Positions 31,186 through 42,025 of a DNA stretch of 64,000 nt are shown one piece after another. The notes beneath the pieces are model-generated. The model ran no database searches. It was not told the DNA's origin and saw only the letters and a list, made by a program, of their open reading frames with translations. Where the stretch lies: contig NW_027167680.1 in the NCBI RefSeq assembly GCF_040954835.1, forward strand, positions 186,001-250,000. Reading direction: 5' to 3'. Both the position numbers and the translations under genes were made by a program. The number at the start of each line of letters is the position of its first letter. The stretch's first letter is position 1. Source of the DNA: Lepisosteus oculatus (lineage: Eukaryota; Chordata; Actinopteri; Semionotiformes; Lepisosteidae).

Positions 31186-34100
31186 CTATAATAAACATGC
31201 CAAATAGACTGATTTTTCCAATGTTATCTACAGATCATTGTTGCATAATTGAAGACAGTTTGATAGAGACCTTTTCGTATGCACTTTCCTGATTAGGTGT
31301 TCTACTGCTTCTTAAACCGCACATTGTCATGTCTCAGAATACTCCTGTCAACACCTGTTACCCTTTTTTGCGTCAGCGTGTGTTGCTATGATTTTAAGGG
31401 GGCACATGATAACACAGCTATCATGTTTCAGTTTGCTTTGCTTCACTATGGGCAATTTAGACCCACACTTTTCCCAGACAATGGTTGTGTCAACCACGAC
31501 GAAGGCCAAAGTGTCATTGAATTTTAACTGTGTGAAATGTGATTTAATTAACTTTTCATCACTGTGTTATATAGTACAAAAAGAATACCCAAATGAGTTC
31601 TGCATATAAATAAATTGAGAATCTTTTTCATCCAGACTTGTTACAGAGAGAGAACATGCTTCAGGAAAATAATATACACCAAGAAACGTAGGCAATGAGG
31701 ATCAAATGGTACAATACCTGAAGCCTCAAGAATTCTGATTGACAGGTCTTCCCGCAACTTTCTCATTTCTTTGGCACTGCTGTTTATTTCGATATATGTT
31801 GGAATATCCGGGAAATTGTTAATGATGTCTGCGCCCATCTAACAGACAAAAGTTTGTTTCAATTATTTCCCTAAAAATCTCTCATACAATAGTTTTAAGT
31901 CCAAAATTTCGGCGTGGAAAGGTTATGCTGACCTGCATCACAAAGACCCCACAGCTTGAGGCATCTGCTTGCCTGGTGTGACCAATCACGCTTGGGTGCC
32001 AGTTGATATTCAACCAGTCTTCTTTTCCTAGGACATTCCTTCGCATCTTAAAAAAGTCCCTGTGAATCAAAACAATAGGTTATTGATAAATGAGGAAATA
32101 TTTGTCATGCTGAACTTGAACCTGAAATGTATGTGTGCCCCTGCAGAATTTCACCACGAAACTAATGCTTGATTTCTTACCTGAACCTTTTTGCCGCTGC
32201 AGTGGAGTCTCCCATCTCATCACTCCCCATAGGGTCGACCACAAAGACTTTCTGGGATGGAGCATACAGATACTGCAAGAAACAAAGGGCCCATCATCAG
32301 ACATGAAGTTGCATTTAATGTGGGGCCAGACACACAGGCAGTTTCAGGAGTTTTATGTTGTTTAAACAAAGGTTTTTAATATTTGAATATTTTATATATA
32401 TAATATTTATATTTATATATTATTTAACATTTAATATTTTGCAAACCTCGGCAAAGACAGTCAGGAAATGACCTAACAGTACTTTTTTTCCTACATGACA
32501 CTTTGACTTGTTTGGTTGTCTGTTCATTACACAGCAGTATTCACAATAATAATTTAGGAAAAGTGCACTGTCACCATTGCCTTGGACACTCACTATCAAT
32601 GTCCACCTTTTTTAACAGGAGAGGAACACATACATTGTGACTTTGTAATTTTTTTAGATGCAACAAGGATAATCACTTGAACTGTAATGGTTCCAGGTGT
32701 AATTATAAACCTACGCTGTTTTGGATTACCTGCACCACACTTACCAACAATTTCCAGTGGACACCAGTGTTAAAAAAGCTAATAATGGCTTCATAGTTTT
32801 CAAAGTTGACCTGTAATGAAAAAAATGACAAGATTAGTACAACAGGCTGCCTCACAGGGATGGTGTGCTACCTTTGAATTTTGATTTCTGACTATAAAGG
32901 TAGTTTCTTTAGGCAGCACCATGGGCACAGTTGTGACCTGTTTTGATTGCTTGTAGCTCTCCTTGTTTCTCTATTGATAAAACAATCATCAGTTAGTGAA
33001 AAACCATGTTTGCCCCCTCACTAATGTAATCCATCAACATTTGTGTTTGATGTCCTTACCTTGGACAAACGTTGTCTAGCCATGCGCTCTCTATTCCCAC
33101 TCATGATTACACCAGTTGTGTAGTGGTTCATTAGGAAAACCTTCTTCCCCAAGTCCATGGATTCTTTCGCTACTTGAAAGTAACACTCAATGGTCTTATG
33201 GAAAAAGCAAACACAATTGAAGAAGATGTGATTTCACGCACTCACACACATTTGATTACACAAAAGCTCCGAAACCTTAACAAATGCATGCAATCAAACA
33301 CTTTCATCTTACCTCGCCTATGAGCCACTCATCTGGTTTCAGAGACACAAACTCCGAGTGTCTGAGAATATATGTGTCTGCACTGTGTATGGATGGCAAA
33401 ACTGCAACCACTAATTCACTCGGATTGATGTTCCAAAGGGCGTGTACCTAAAAAAGATTTACCAAGCCAAAAGCATACACAAGAGATCACTGGACCTAAC
33501 ATAATGAAAATTGAGATTACACACCACAAGTATAACACAAGTATGTCAACAAGTATAACAAGTTAGAGAGAAACGACAAAGAACACCTACAGTAGTAGAA
33601 GATGACATTCATAAGCTCTGAAAAAGAAGTGAATGTCCACACAGAGAAATATTTGAAATACAAATCCTACCTTCTTTTTGAAATCTGTTTTCTCTTTTAT
33701 AAGTTTTGAGATGGGGCGTGCATCACAGTGTGGTGTGATCACTTCAGCCATGCCCACGGCAGCTTGCTTGGGTGACACTTTCCTTTCTTCTTTGTGCTGC
33801 CATTCTTTATATTCTGTGGTTCCTGCTTTCCCCTGCTGTACTTGCAGGCCGTTGCTGTCATCTGGCGATTTTTCATTTGTTTCAATATTTCTATTGCTAA
33901 CTTTTTTTTCCTGTGTTCTCATTTTTTTGGGGATTGGAATTTTCTGTGGTGCGCTGTAGAATTTATTTTTTGTTTCTTTGCCTACACCTGGTGCTCTCTT
34001 TGCCCATTGTTCCTGTGCATGTTCATGACGTGTCTTAGTGGTGATCAATGGAGCCGTCAAAACCTTTTTGGGGAGAGCATTTTGGATTATATGTTCTCTG

Positions 34101-35104
34101 TACCGGCCTCGGAGGGATTGTCTCATTATCGTAATAAACTCTGCTGGCCTCAGTTTCCTCCTGTGCTGAAGTATTGAATGCTTGACAATGCCAAACCAGG
34201 TCTCAACATGACAATTAGTGGCTCTTGTTTGTGCTACCTCTGACATTGATATGTCTTTTTTGCTGTCTGAAGCATATCTTGCCAGGTCACCCAACAAAAT
34301 TCCACTCCACAGTGGAAATAGTGCCATGTATCTTTGCAACAGAAATCTTATTATGTCTTCACAGAAATAGGGGTTCACATTGTGTTGTGTCCCATAGTCA
34401 TCATGTCCTTGAGCTGATATGCTGTCTTCATAAATACCTTTGAACTCCACAGCGAAAGGAGAGCGGCCCAGGCTGCCTCTCATTTTTGGGTACAGTACCT
34501 CATCTGTGTCTTTGACTTCTGCTTCCTTTTCCATCTGGTCTGGTGTGGTTGTTTGAGAAATGTAAGCGTTAAGGAGGCAGACACTAGATTGGACTTCATT
34601 TGTGAACCTCCTGCTTGAGAGTACAATACACATGTGTTTGAAAACATTTCTGGCGACACTCAAAGTTGTGCTGTTTTGCAGGATGGCAAAGGAAAATGTT
34701 GCAAAGTCTCGCAGTCCTTTGTCTGTTGTTTTTTTACTAATTGCTTGAGAGACAGCCTTTATGACATGGGCAGAGCAAAGGTGCAGAACAGTGAACATCT
34801 GAAGTTCTGTGTACTTAAGTTTGCCTTGGCAGACTTTCATTGCACGATTTAAGTATGCATGGATGGTGTCCCCATTGAAGGCAAAAAGAACACTGTGAAT
34901 CAGGGCCCAGCTGTAGTCAGTTTCTACATGCTGCACTCTCTTGGTAGTACATGTTGAGATGTCAAACATGAATTTCCGTAGCCAACGTTCTATACTGACA
35001 ATGGTGTGGTCAGTTGTCAACATTTCAGACACTGGTAATGGAGGCTTTCTTTTTCCACCTCCAGGTAAAGTAAGACTGTAGTACAAAATTCTTTTGTTCT
35101 CCAT
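30323..35104 (-). CDS. MULE-like transposase / Ulp1 protease / PHD-finger protein, 9 exons seen, N-terminus missing
   Basis: Exons in order (minus strand): 35104-33671, 33447-33313, 33194-33060, 32810-32745, 32272-32181, 32059-31933, 31838-31718, 31185-31127, 31013-30905, with the stop reached after a short tail at 30339-30323. Every junction has AG and GT and the phases agree (0,0,0,0,2,0,1,0,1), giving about 764 residues without a stop. Residues 1-478: transposase core with ETD (D63), CSAH (C110, H113) and VETW (E301), the D, C-x2-H, E layout of Mutator-type enzymes. Residues 500-660: Ulp1 protease, with WLIGE, HW (TGVHWKLL), a DP aspartate (FVVDPMG), Q and C (RQADASSCGVF). Residues 700-760: PHD finger, CLMCGE, CDSCENWFHELC, WICTFC. 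The first exon is preceded by an acceptor (cttatag), so upstream exons existed. Confidence 0.85.
31718..33447 (-). CDS. exons coding the Ulp1-type cysteine protease
   Basis: Six exons. Catalytic elements are spread over three of them: His in GVHWKLL (32745-32810 exon), Asp in VVDPMGSDE (32181-32272), Gln and Cys in RQADASSCGVFVMQ (31933-32059). Order and spacing match the C48 family, which cuts SUMO or other ubiquitin-like tails. In a transposon it may mature the protein or counter host SUMO-based silencing; that is speculation. Confidence 0.88.
33671..35104 (-). CDS. large exon: MULE-like transposase core
   Basis: A 478-codon exon ending in a donor (AAG|GTAGGA). The region after ETDYSWALIHSV, with LHLCSAHVIKAVSQ about 45 residues later, corresponds to the second catalytic Asp and the C-x2-H insert of MULE transposases; HVETWFGIVKHS holds the likely catalytic Glu. 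The C-terminal 100 residues are Lys-rich and low in complexity, probably a linker to the protease. I recall similar sequences among unnamed fish proteins but cannot check them here. Confidence 0.85.
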
Positions 35105-36349
35105 CTATAAGGGCAGGTGACTGGAGATCTCAATAAGAGTCAACACAAACACAAATGATACAAAAACCAACACAGTCTTCCTAAAATAATTTATGTAAGT
35201 ATTTTCAAACCGCTTATACTTTCTGAGTACGCTAAAAAAAATCAGTTGTGGACTGTACCTCTTACCCCACATTGAAAGTTTGTATATTTGTTATTTGTTC
35301 AAAATAGAGCCTATTGCTTTTTAGAAATCAAAGACACAGGTCACTATTTTTCTGTTCATTTAAAGTGTGTGTTGAGTGCGTATGTGGTCAGATATGTGCC
35401 AGCTTCATATGAAGTCGATCTGACTTCTATTCAGGACACTGTATTTGACAAGCTGCCAGTAATAGGGTATTGAAGATACTGGTGAATAGCTAGCCCAGGT
35501 TACTGTTCACACAAATGCTCCGGCAGTTGTTAGGGTCAGGTGATCAGTCCTGGATTCCAGGCCAAAGGAAAACATCCGTACTTCAGGATGGGGTTGAGTA
35601 TTTTAAACTAGGCTCATCACTAGGCTCATGCAGTTATGTCACATGATGTGGCTGTTTACCCTGTCTACGCCACAGGCCTTTTGTAGTTTAAGGGTATGGA
35701 GTTAGTATACTTGCTCCAGCTTTGTGTTTGGGAAATCCAAGGGATATTGGTTGTTTTTTATAGACAATTCAACAATGTTCTGTTTTTAAGACTTTGTACC
35801 ATACACCGATCCGCCCCGGAGACCCAAGTGATTCTGGTTTAGGTAAGCCAAGGGACAATGATCTTCACGTTACCAGGGGGACAGTGGGTGGACAAGTCTC
35901 CCCTAAACAATGTATCTTGTCAGATTATGATGTCAGTCCGTTTAATAATGTTGTTGAACTCCCTTCAGCCAAAATACAGAGGAGCCCAGGCCCAGAATGT
36001 TACACATACTGACAGAGAGTGATCTCATTATGTGTGTCATGATGGTGCTGTCTGGCTGTCCTGCTGGTCTGGATGAGGGGTGCGTAGTGTGGTGCAGGTA
36101 CTTGTCCCATCCTGCTCTTGGTCCAGGTTGGAGGGTTGCACCGATTCTGAGTCTTGTTAGCTGGTATGGATTGGTTTGGGGGTGTTGATACCAGAGTGGT
36201 CCAAGAGGGGGGTGCAGATGTCTCGGGGGCATTCTTGTTTTTCTATGACTTCACGTTGATTCTGTTGGTTCTGAGTGTCTTGGTTACATACGCTTGTGTG
36301 TATAGATGAAAAAGCTATTGAAGAGCACCTCATTCATCTCGGTGGAAGT
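35105..36349. other. transposon core, right part; missing N-terminal exons expected here
   Basis: The acceptor at 35105-35110 implies upstream minus-strand exons, and a donor-like GGG|GTAAGAGG lies near 35264, but I could not trace a convincing open exon. On the plus strand 35288-35473 is a 61-codon open stretch with an acceptor-like site before it; its meaning is unclear. Confidence 0.35.
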
Positions 36350-37504
36350 TCCCATGTTCAAAAAATCCTAAAAAGAGAATTAAAGTTTCACACAACAAAG
36401 CATGACTGTGAAAGGTCAGGAGGCCTGACACTTGCACAAGTGCACAACACTTGATTACAGTCAAAAAATCATGAAGCCATGAAGACGACCCACCTGTCCC
36501 AGTGTATTACCTGTAGTGTTATCTTCAGAAACTCATTACAAAATAAAGACAGGGGCCACAGCCACAGTAAGGTTGTATGAGGTTTGGGGGCCTGTCTGGT
36601 GTGTAAACCACTTAGTTTCAGCAGAGTGGGTGCTGTATTTGAAATGCTATTGAGCCATGAAGACGACCCACCCGTCCCAGTGTATTACCTGTAGTGTAAT
36701 CTTCAGAAAATCATAAAAAATTAAAGAAAGGGGCCACAGCTACAGTAAGGTTGTATGAGGTTTGGGGGCCTGTCTGGTGTGTAAAACACTTGGTTTCAGC
36801 AGAGTGGGTGCTGTATTTGAAATGCTATTGAGCCATGAAGACGACCCACCCGTCCCAGTGTATTACCTGTAGTGTAATCTTCAGAAACTCATTACAAAAT
36901 AAAGACAGGGGCCACAGCCACAGTAAGGTTGTATGAGGTTCGGGGGCCTGTCTGGTGTGTAAAACACTTGGTTTCAGCAGAGTGGGTGCTGTATTTGAAA
37001 TGCTATTGAGCCATGAAGACGACCCACCCGTCCCAGTGTATTACCTGTAGTGTAATCTTCAGAAAATCATAAAAAATTAAAGAAAGGGGCCACAGCTACA
37101 GTAAGGTTGTATGAGGTTTGGGGGCCTGTCTGGTGTGTAAAACACTTGGTTTCAGCAGAGTGGGTGCTGTATTTGAAATGCTATTGAGCCATGAAGACGA
37201 CCCACCTGTCCCAGTGTATTACCTGTAGTGTTATCTTCAGAAACTCATTACAAAATAAAGACAGGGGCCACAGCCACAGTAAGGTTGTATGAGGTTCGGG
37301 GGCCTGTCTGGTGTGTAAAACACTTGGTTTCAGCAGTGTGGGTGCTGTATTTGAAATGCTATTGAGCCATGAAGACAACCCACCCATCCCACCTGTAGTG
37401 TTATCTTCAGAAAATCCTAAAAAATATAAAGAAAGGTTCCACAACCCAAAATAAAGCTGGGAAAAGTCAGAGGACCTGCTTAGTGTGCAAAACACTTGCA
37501 GCAT
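36350..37504. repeat. right subterminal array of 178-bp repeats
   Basis: Inverted relative to the left array. Landmark 'gacccacc' at 36487, 36665, 36843, 37021, 37199 and about 37377. Monomers alternate between type B ('aaactcattacaaaataaag') and type A ('aaaatcataaaaaattaaag'): B, A, B, A, B. Degenerate units lie at both edges (36350-36480 and 37380-37504). Confidence 0.95.
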
Positions 37505-38273
37505 TGTGGGTGCTGTGGTTTAAATGCTATTGGTTTGTGAACAGAATACCCCTATCCCAGTGCATTGTGCCATATTAAATAAAAGCATGAGAAAAAGAGA
37601 TTCAGAATGCAAAGCTGTGTCAGTGTTCTGTGTAAAAAATCGGTTTGAACATCATGGGAGCTGTTTTTAATAAGATGCTGAGTAAAGAATATTTTAATCT
37701 TCCTGCTGTCAGTAGTATTTTCAATATAGTTGACCCTTACCTGAATGAAAACAGGGCGTAAAGGAAGGGTTTCAGAAGTCAAACAAAGCTTTATTCCCGT
37801 GCTTACAGTCTGGGTAATGGGAGACTGCGCTGTTCTGCTTCCTATGGTCATATACGGGTTTTTCGCACGAAGCGATTTGAACAGTATTTCTCGCGTTGTG
37901 AACGTGTGCACACAGCAGTCCCCCGGGTTCCAGTTCGTGCGTAATTACGCATCGATGAAAAACCGGAGGTTTAAAAAAAGATAATTAGCTCACTGATAGT
38001 TTGATGTAAAGAGTGTGGAAATATCCACAAGTCGTGGTCTTTAAAATGCATTTGGTTTGACGGCGTTCTGTGCTTCCATTGCGAAGATATGGACAAAAGA
38101 ATATTCGTGCTTGGTCAAAAAAATGTCATAAAAACGAAAAAGTAAAGGCTGAGAAAGCATCCACAATGTATTTTATACACAAAACAAGCATTCTCGCAAT
38201 TCTAAGAGGTTTCGTGAAAGCGCTACAGGCGTGCCAAAATCGTTTTCGAACTTCGAGCTAACTTTACCCCGGT
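37505..38273. repeat. right terminal inverted repeat, unique part
   Basis: Complement of 26272-27040 with scattered differences, ending CTTTACCCCGGT at 38273. Confidence 0.9.
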
Positions 38274-38281
38274 CGTCAACC
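38274..38281. repeat. right target-site duplication of the 12-kb transposon
   Basis: CGTCAACC; one base differs from the left copy. Confidence 0.85.
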
Positions 38282-39017
38282 TAGCACTGCACCCCGGGTC
38301 GTACGGTATATGGGAACGAGCACACGCCACGAATCGTCTCGAATCACTCCCTACAGCTGTAAGGCGCCTTGAAGCGTGCACCCCCAACATTCTTCTTTGC
38401 GCATCTGTGAAAGGTAAACTCTTGAGCAAACTCTGAACCAGCTCTAAGGAAACTAATCCGATTAGACGTTACTTTGACTCATCCTTTAAGGGACCCTTGT
38501 TAATTGGAGAAATCAATGATTTCGAATTAATTCTGTATGCGTTAAAAGACAGCTATACACAGAAAACATGCAGGACACTGCTCATGATGTTTCCCGAGCC
38601 GAAACACAGTGCGTTTTTCCAAACCATTTGACAAAGCCCGCCCACTGAAAACTGCAGCAGATCGTGTAAAGGCGTTCAACTTTGTAACTACTGCACGCAC
38701 AGGAAGCAGAATAAATTCCTCTTTTCAAACTGTCAAAGGTTTGCTGCAGGACATCGCACAATCTCTTTTGAATGGGGACAAACGATTTCTTATGGGGCGC
38801 AGTAAGTACAGACGTTTATAAAGCTCCACTCATGCCGACGATGCAGCATGAAGAAGCGCAACCTAACGTTTGACAGACAAAAGCCAGGCGCCGCTACGAG
38901 CAATATGAAATCAAACTGACAGCACACGGCGTTTCGCGCTGACTAAAAATGATCTCGACAGACGATGTTCTCTGCATAACGCTGAAAGAGCTAAAGAGCG
39001 TTTCTGTTGAGACGTAA
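38282..39017. repeat. host spacer to the right of the 12-kb transposon
   Basis: Continues the spacer cut at 26263 ('tagcactgcaccccggg'), then follows the inverted order of 20050-20590. It is cut again at 39017 by the next insertion. No gene seen. Confidence 0.75.
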
Positions 39018-39169
39018 CCCATTGGGCAAAAGACGTATAATATACGTCTATTAAACGCATATCTTAGACGTCTAAATGTGGTCTACAATTCGTCTAGAAT
39101 GAAATTCTAATATACGTCTAAAGTTAAACGTCAATTATACGTCTATATTTAGACGTTCATTATACATAA

Positions 39170-39345
39170 ATGGTTGGAGTTCTATTATACGGATAAATTT
39201 AGAGGACTATTATACATATATGGTTGGAGTTCCGGATAACTTTAGAGGTCTATTATACGTATATGGTTAGAGGTCTATTATAGGGATAACATTAGAGGTC
39301 TATTATACGTATATGGGTAGAGGTCTATTATACATCAAAGATAGA
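39170..39345. repeat. minisatellite-like direct repeats
   Basis: About four to five units near 40-60 bp with 'ggttagaggtctattata', alternately continued by 'cgtatat' or 'gggataa'. Confidence 0.65.
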
Positions 39346-41266
39346 TTTTATAGGTGTAGAAACAAGTAAAACAAGCCAATGATTAGGTTTAGAAATGTAT
39401 TCTGAAAATACACATTCACACCTGAAACATATGTATTTCAAATTATACATTGTATACAATCAATCAACAATCAACATATGGGCAATAATCATAAAAAACA
39501 CAACTAGTCTTAAACTTCAGCTTCAAATTCTGGTAACATGGCAATATACAGTATAGTAATGACAAACACAAAACTAATTACATTAACACACTAGCTCAAA
39601 ACCACATTTTGATTAAAATATACATTTTAAAATGTACAACTTCTATATTTCCAAGAAAAAAATATTACATAAAATATAAAATATTACAATGGAAGTTAAG
39701 ACGATTTTTGTCCACTATTTGCAAACCCTGTCTAATTGTCCTAACAGTTAGAACCAAAAACCTATTATTTTCAGAGTCCAGATCTCTTGGCCCCCTGCCT
39801 TGCATATGCATTCTTCAAGTAACACATTGCGTGCTCCTTTATTTCTTTTTCTGTTGATGTAGGGTGGGACTTCAGCACCGCAGCTAGGAGAAAATTATAT
39901 AATATTACTTCCCAAATAATTGATGATTAATATCTTCTTTAGTATAATCTAAAAAATGAACGGTTTACTAAGCTCAAAGCTGAAATAAATGTATAAAATT
40001 TGGCTTGCATCATAGCAGTTGAGCAATAAAGTCTGTCCTAATTAAAGAGTACCCAAAGTTTGAAAGTACAACATAGAATAAGAATAAGAGAAACGGCAAA
40101 ACGATTTTGTGTCATCTTCCCCATTCACACTATTTTATGTGCCATTTTTTTGCTTATTCACATACTATTTTAATCAAAATAATATTAAGAAAGATCTGTA
40201 TGTATTCAGATAGTATTATTATTGTTCATACTTACTCGTCAAAAGAGGATTGCTGAGATATTTTCGGATATACTTCTACGTTTGAAAAACGTGTCCAAAA
40301 TGGTGACCAACGAATACTAGCAATGCATTGTGGTATATAACCGGAAAATATGCTGGGTTCGATATTTTCTCAATGTATGCGTTTATTAATGTTGTCGATA
40401 TTATGGTTGAAATTTAACATTGATAATACATCGCTGCTATGAGCTGATGTGCAATTTTAACGCATGCAATAAGTAAGGATCGGTCACCGTTGTATGGTAT
40501 TATATATAATGACATTATGGAATAGGATGGGGACAGGCCTGGCATCACGGGGGGAGGGGGGAATGTCGCCCCTTCAGTTTTGGGCAAAAAGTTTTACCTA
40601 ACTTAATTTGCACCCTAAAAAAATAGTTGTACTTTGTCAATGGTCAGACAACACTAAATGACACGAACAGTCACTCAGTCTGTTTGATGGGCAGGAGGGC
40701 TATCCGTCCAGGAACTGCACATATTATTGAGTGTCAACATTACGATCCTGTTTGCTCAGGTGGACCGATTCCTTGCAGTAGTTTATCATTATACTTAAAA
40801 TCGTTATATAACTAGGACTAGTTATAGCAGTCTGTGCTTTCTGTTGGTTTTACAACATTTTTTTCTTAACGATTCAGAACGTCCATGTAGCTGCAAAAAT
40901 GAACGCTTATGGTACTTTTCACTCCAGGCAATACAAACCTTGAGAGTGACGAAAAATGTGAAACTGAACTTCATCGCAAATACCAGATTGCTAGTCGTTA
41001 TCTTCTATCATGAAGCACTAATCAATGGCATAGCTGCGAGATTTCATTTGGGTAGCTGCACCGTACAGCTCCGTTTCAACCGAAATATCACTCCCCCCTC
41101 AGAATTTCAGACGCCCCCCTACAGATTTTTCCTCGGGCACCGCGCACTGATGGGGGACTTTTGTCAAGAAAATAAAAATAGAAACTCTATAGGCACTCAA
41201 ACATTTTACTGTTTTTTTTCAGGCAGGTGGCAAGACCCCCTCAGCAAAACCCTTGTATGCCAAGCT

Positions 41267-41813
41267 GTGGGCATTGATTCGTCGAATATACGTATATTTA
41301 CGGCGAAATTACGGCTATACGTATATATACGTCGCCTCGACGTATAATCAACGTCGAATTGCAACCGTAAAATCGACGACATGAATAAACGCATATATAA
41401 CGTCGAAAAAACATCTAACACAGTGCCTGAGGCTTTTTACTGTATGTATCGTGTGTGCCGCAACTAGGAGTATACGGCACTCTGCACAGTGTACGAAGTA
41501 AATTATTTTCGCAGTAATTAATTTATTATATTTACTATATTTATTATACACGTGTAAATTAATTGCTGCGAAAATAATTTACTTCGTACACTGTGCAGAG
41601 TGCCGTATACTCCTAGTTGCGGCACACACGATACATACAGTAAAAAGCCTCAGGCACTGTGTTAGATGTGTTTTCGACGTTATATATGCGTTTGTTAATG
41701 TCGTCAATTTTACGGTTGCAATTCGACGTTGATTATACTTCGAGGCGACGTATATATACGTATAGCCGTAATTTCACCGTAAATATACGTATATTCGACG
41801 AATCAATGCCCAC
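41267..41813. repeat. 547-bp palindrome
   Basis: Arms of about 260 bp meet near 41540 around 'tttactatatttattata'. They start GTGGGCATTGATTCG and pair almost throughout (for example 'gtgcctgaggctttttactg' at 41423 and its complement near 41638). It forms the right end of the 2.8-kb insertion and could also be a foldback MITE nested in it. Confidence 0.92.
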
Positions 41814-41859
41814 TGGGAACAAGCTCGCTTCTTTCTACCATGATGTCACCATGACCAAA

Positions 41860-41872
41860 TCTGTCTTTAAAC
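41860..41872 (-). promoter_or_regulatory. snRNA 3' box of U4 copy 3
   Basis: GTTTAAAGACAGA on the minus strand, same spacing from U4 as in copy 2. Confidence 0.75.
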
Positions 41873-41880
41873 ACCTTGCT

Positions 41881-42025
41881 CAGTCTCTAACGAGACTGTC
41901 AAAAATTGCTTTCGCCGATTGTATTGCAAACTGGCGGAAGCGGGGTATTGGGAAAAGTTTTCAACTAGCAATAATCCCGCCTCGGCTAAACCTCACAGGC
42001 TACGATACTGCCACTGCGCAAAGCT
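41881..42025 (-). ncRNA. RNU4: U4 snRNA copy 3
   Basis: 145 nt, minus strand. AGCTTTGCGCAGTGGCAGTA start, full 5' stem-loop, GAAAACTTTTCCCAATACCCC, Sm-like AATTTTTGA, terminal hairpin AGTCTCGTTAGAGACT. A few substitutions from copy 2 (CGGGATTATT for CGCGATTATT in the stem region). Promoter flank and 3' box present, so possibly functional. Confidence 0.92.

Larger units (their letters stand above)
26272..38273 (-). mobile_element. 12-kb foldback-style DNA transposon (MULE-like, with Ulp1 and PHD)
   Basis: Ends are perfectly inverted (ACCGGGGTAAAGTTAGCTCG on the left, its complement ending at 38273). The terminal unique part is about 770 bp on each side (26272-27040 and 37505-38273), then each arm runs into an array of 178-bp repeats (27041-28800 and 36350-37504, opposite orientation). 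The core 28800-36350 holds a spliced minus-strand gene coding a MULE-like transposase, a Ulp1 protease and a PHD finger. An 8-bp target duplication flanks it. Long repeat-bearing arms recall foldback/NOF elements, and protease capture recalls plant Ulp1-carrying MULEs. The arms are close but not identical, so it is not brand new. I could not find the exon with the first catalytic aspartate. Confidence 0.9.
39018..41817. mobile_element. 2.8-kb insertion with short inverted ends, non-autonomous DNA transposon candidate
   Basis: Interrupts the U4 3' flank, whose unbroken form is at 20056-20066. Ends are CCCATTGGGCA and, inverted, CCCAGTGGGCA; the flanks fit a 2-3 bp duplication (AA or AAC). The left 350 bp holds diverged direct repeats around 'aggtctattatacg' and many ACGTATA/ACGTCTA motifs. 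The right end is a 547-bp palindrome. Between them I see no transposase; open frames up to 167 codons look random. Family not assigned. Confidence 0.65.

Noticed and set aside
36290-36420. Plus-strand open frame near the right array (DEKAIEEHLIHLGGSSH)
   Set aside because: Much of it lies in a degenerate 178-bp repeat unit, so it is unlikely to be an exon.
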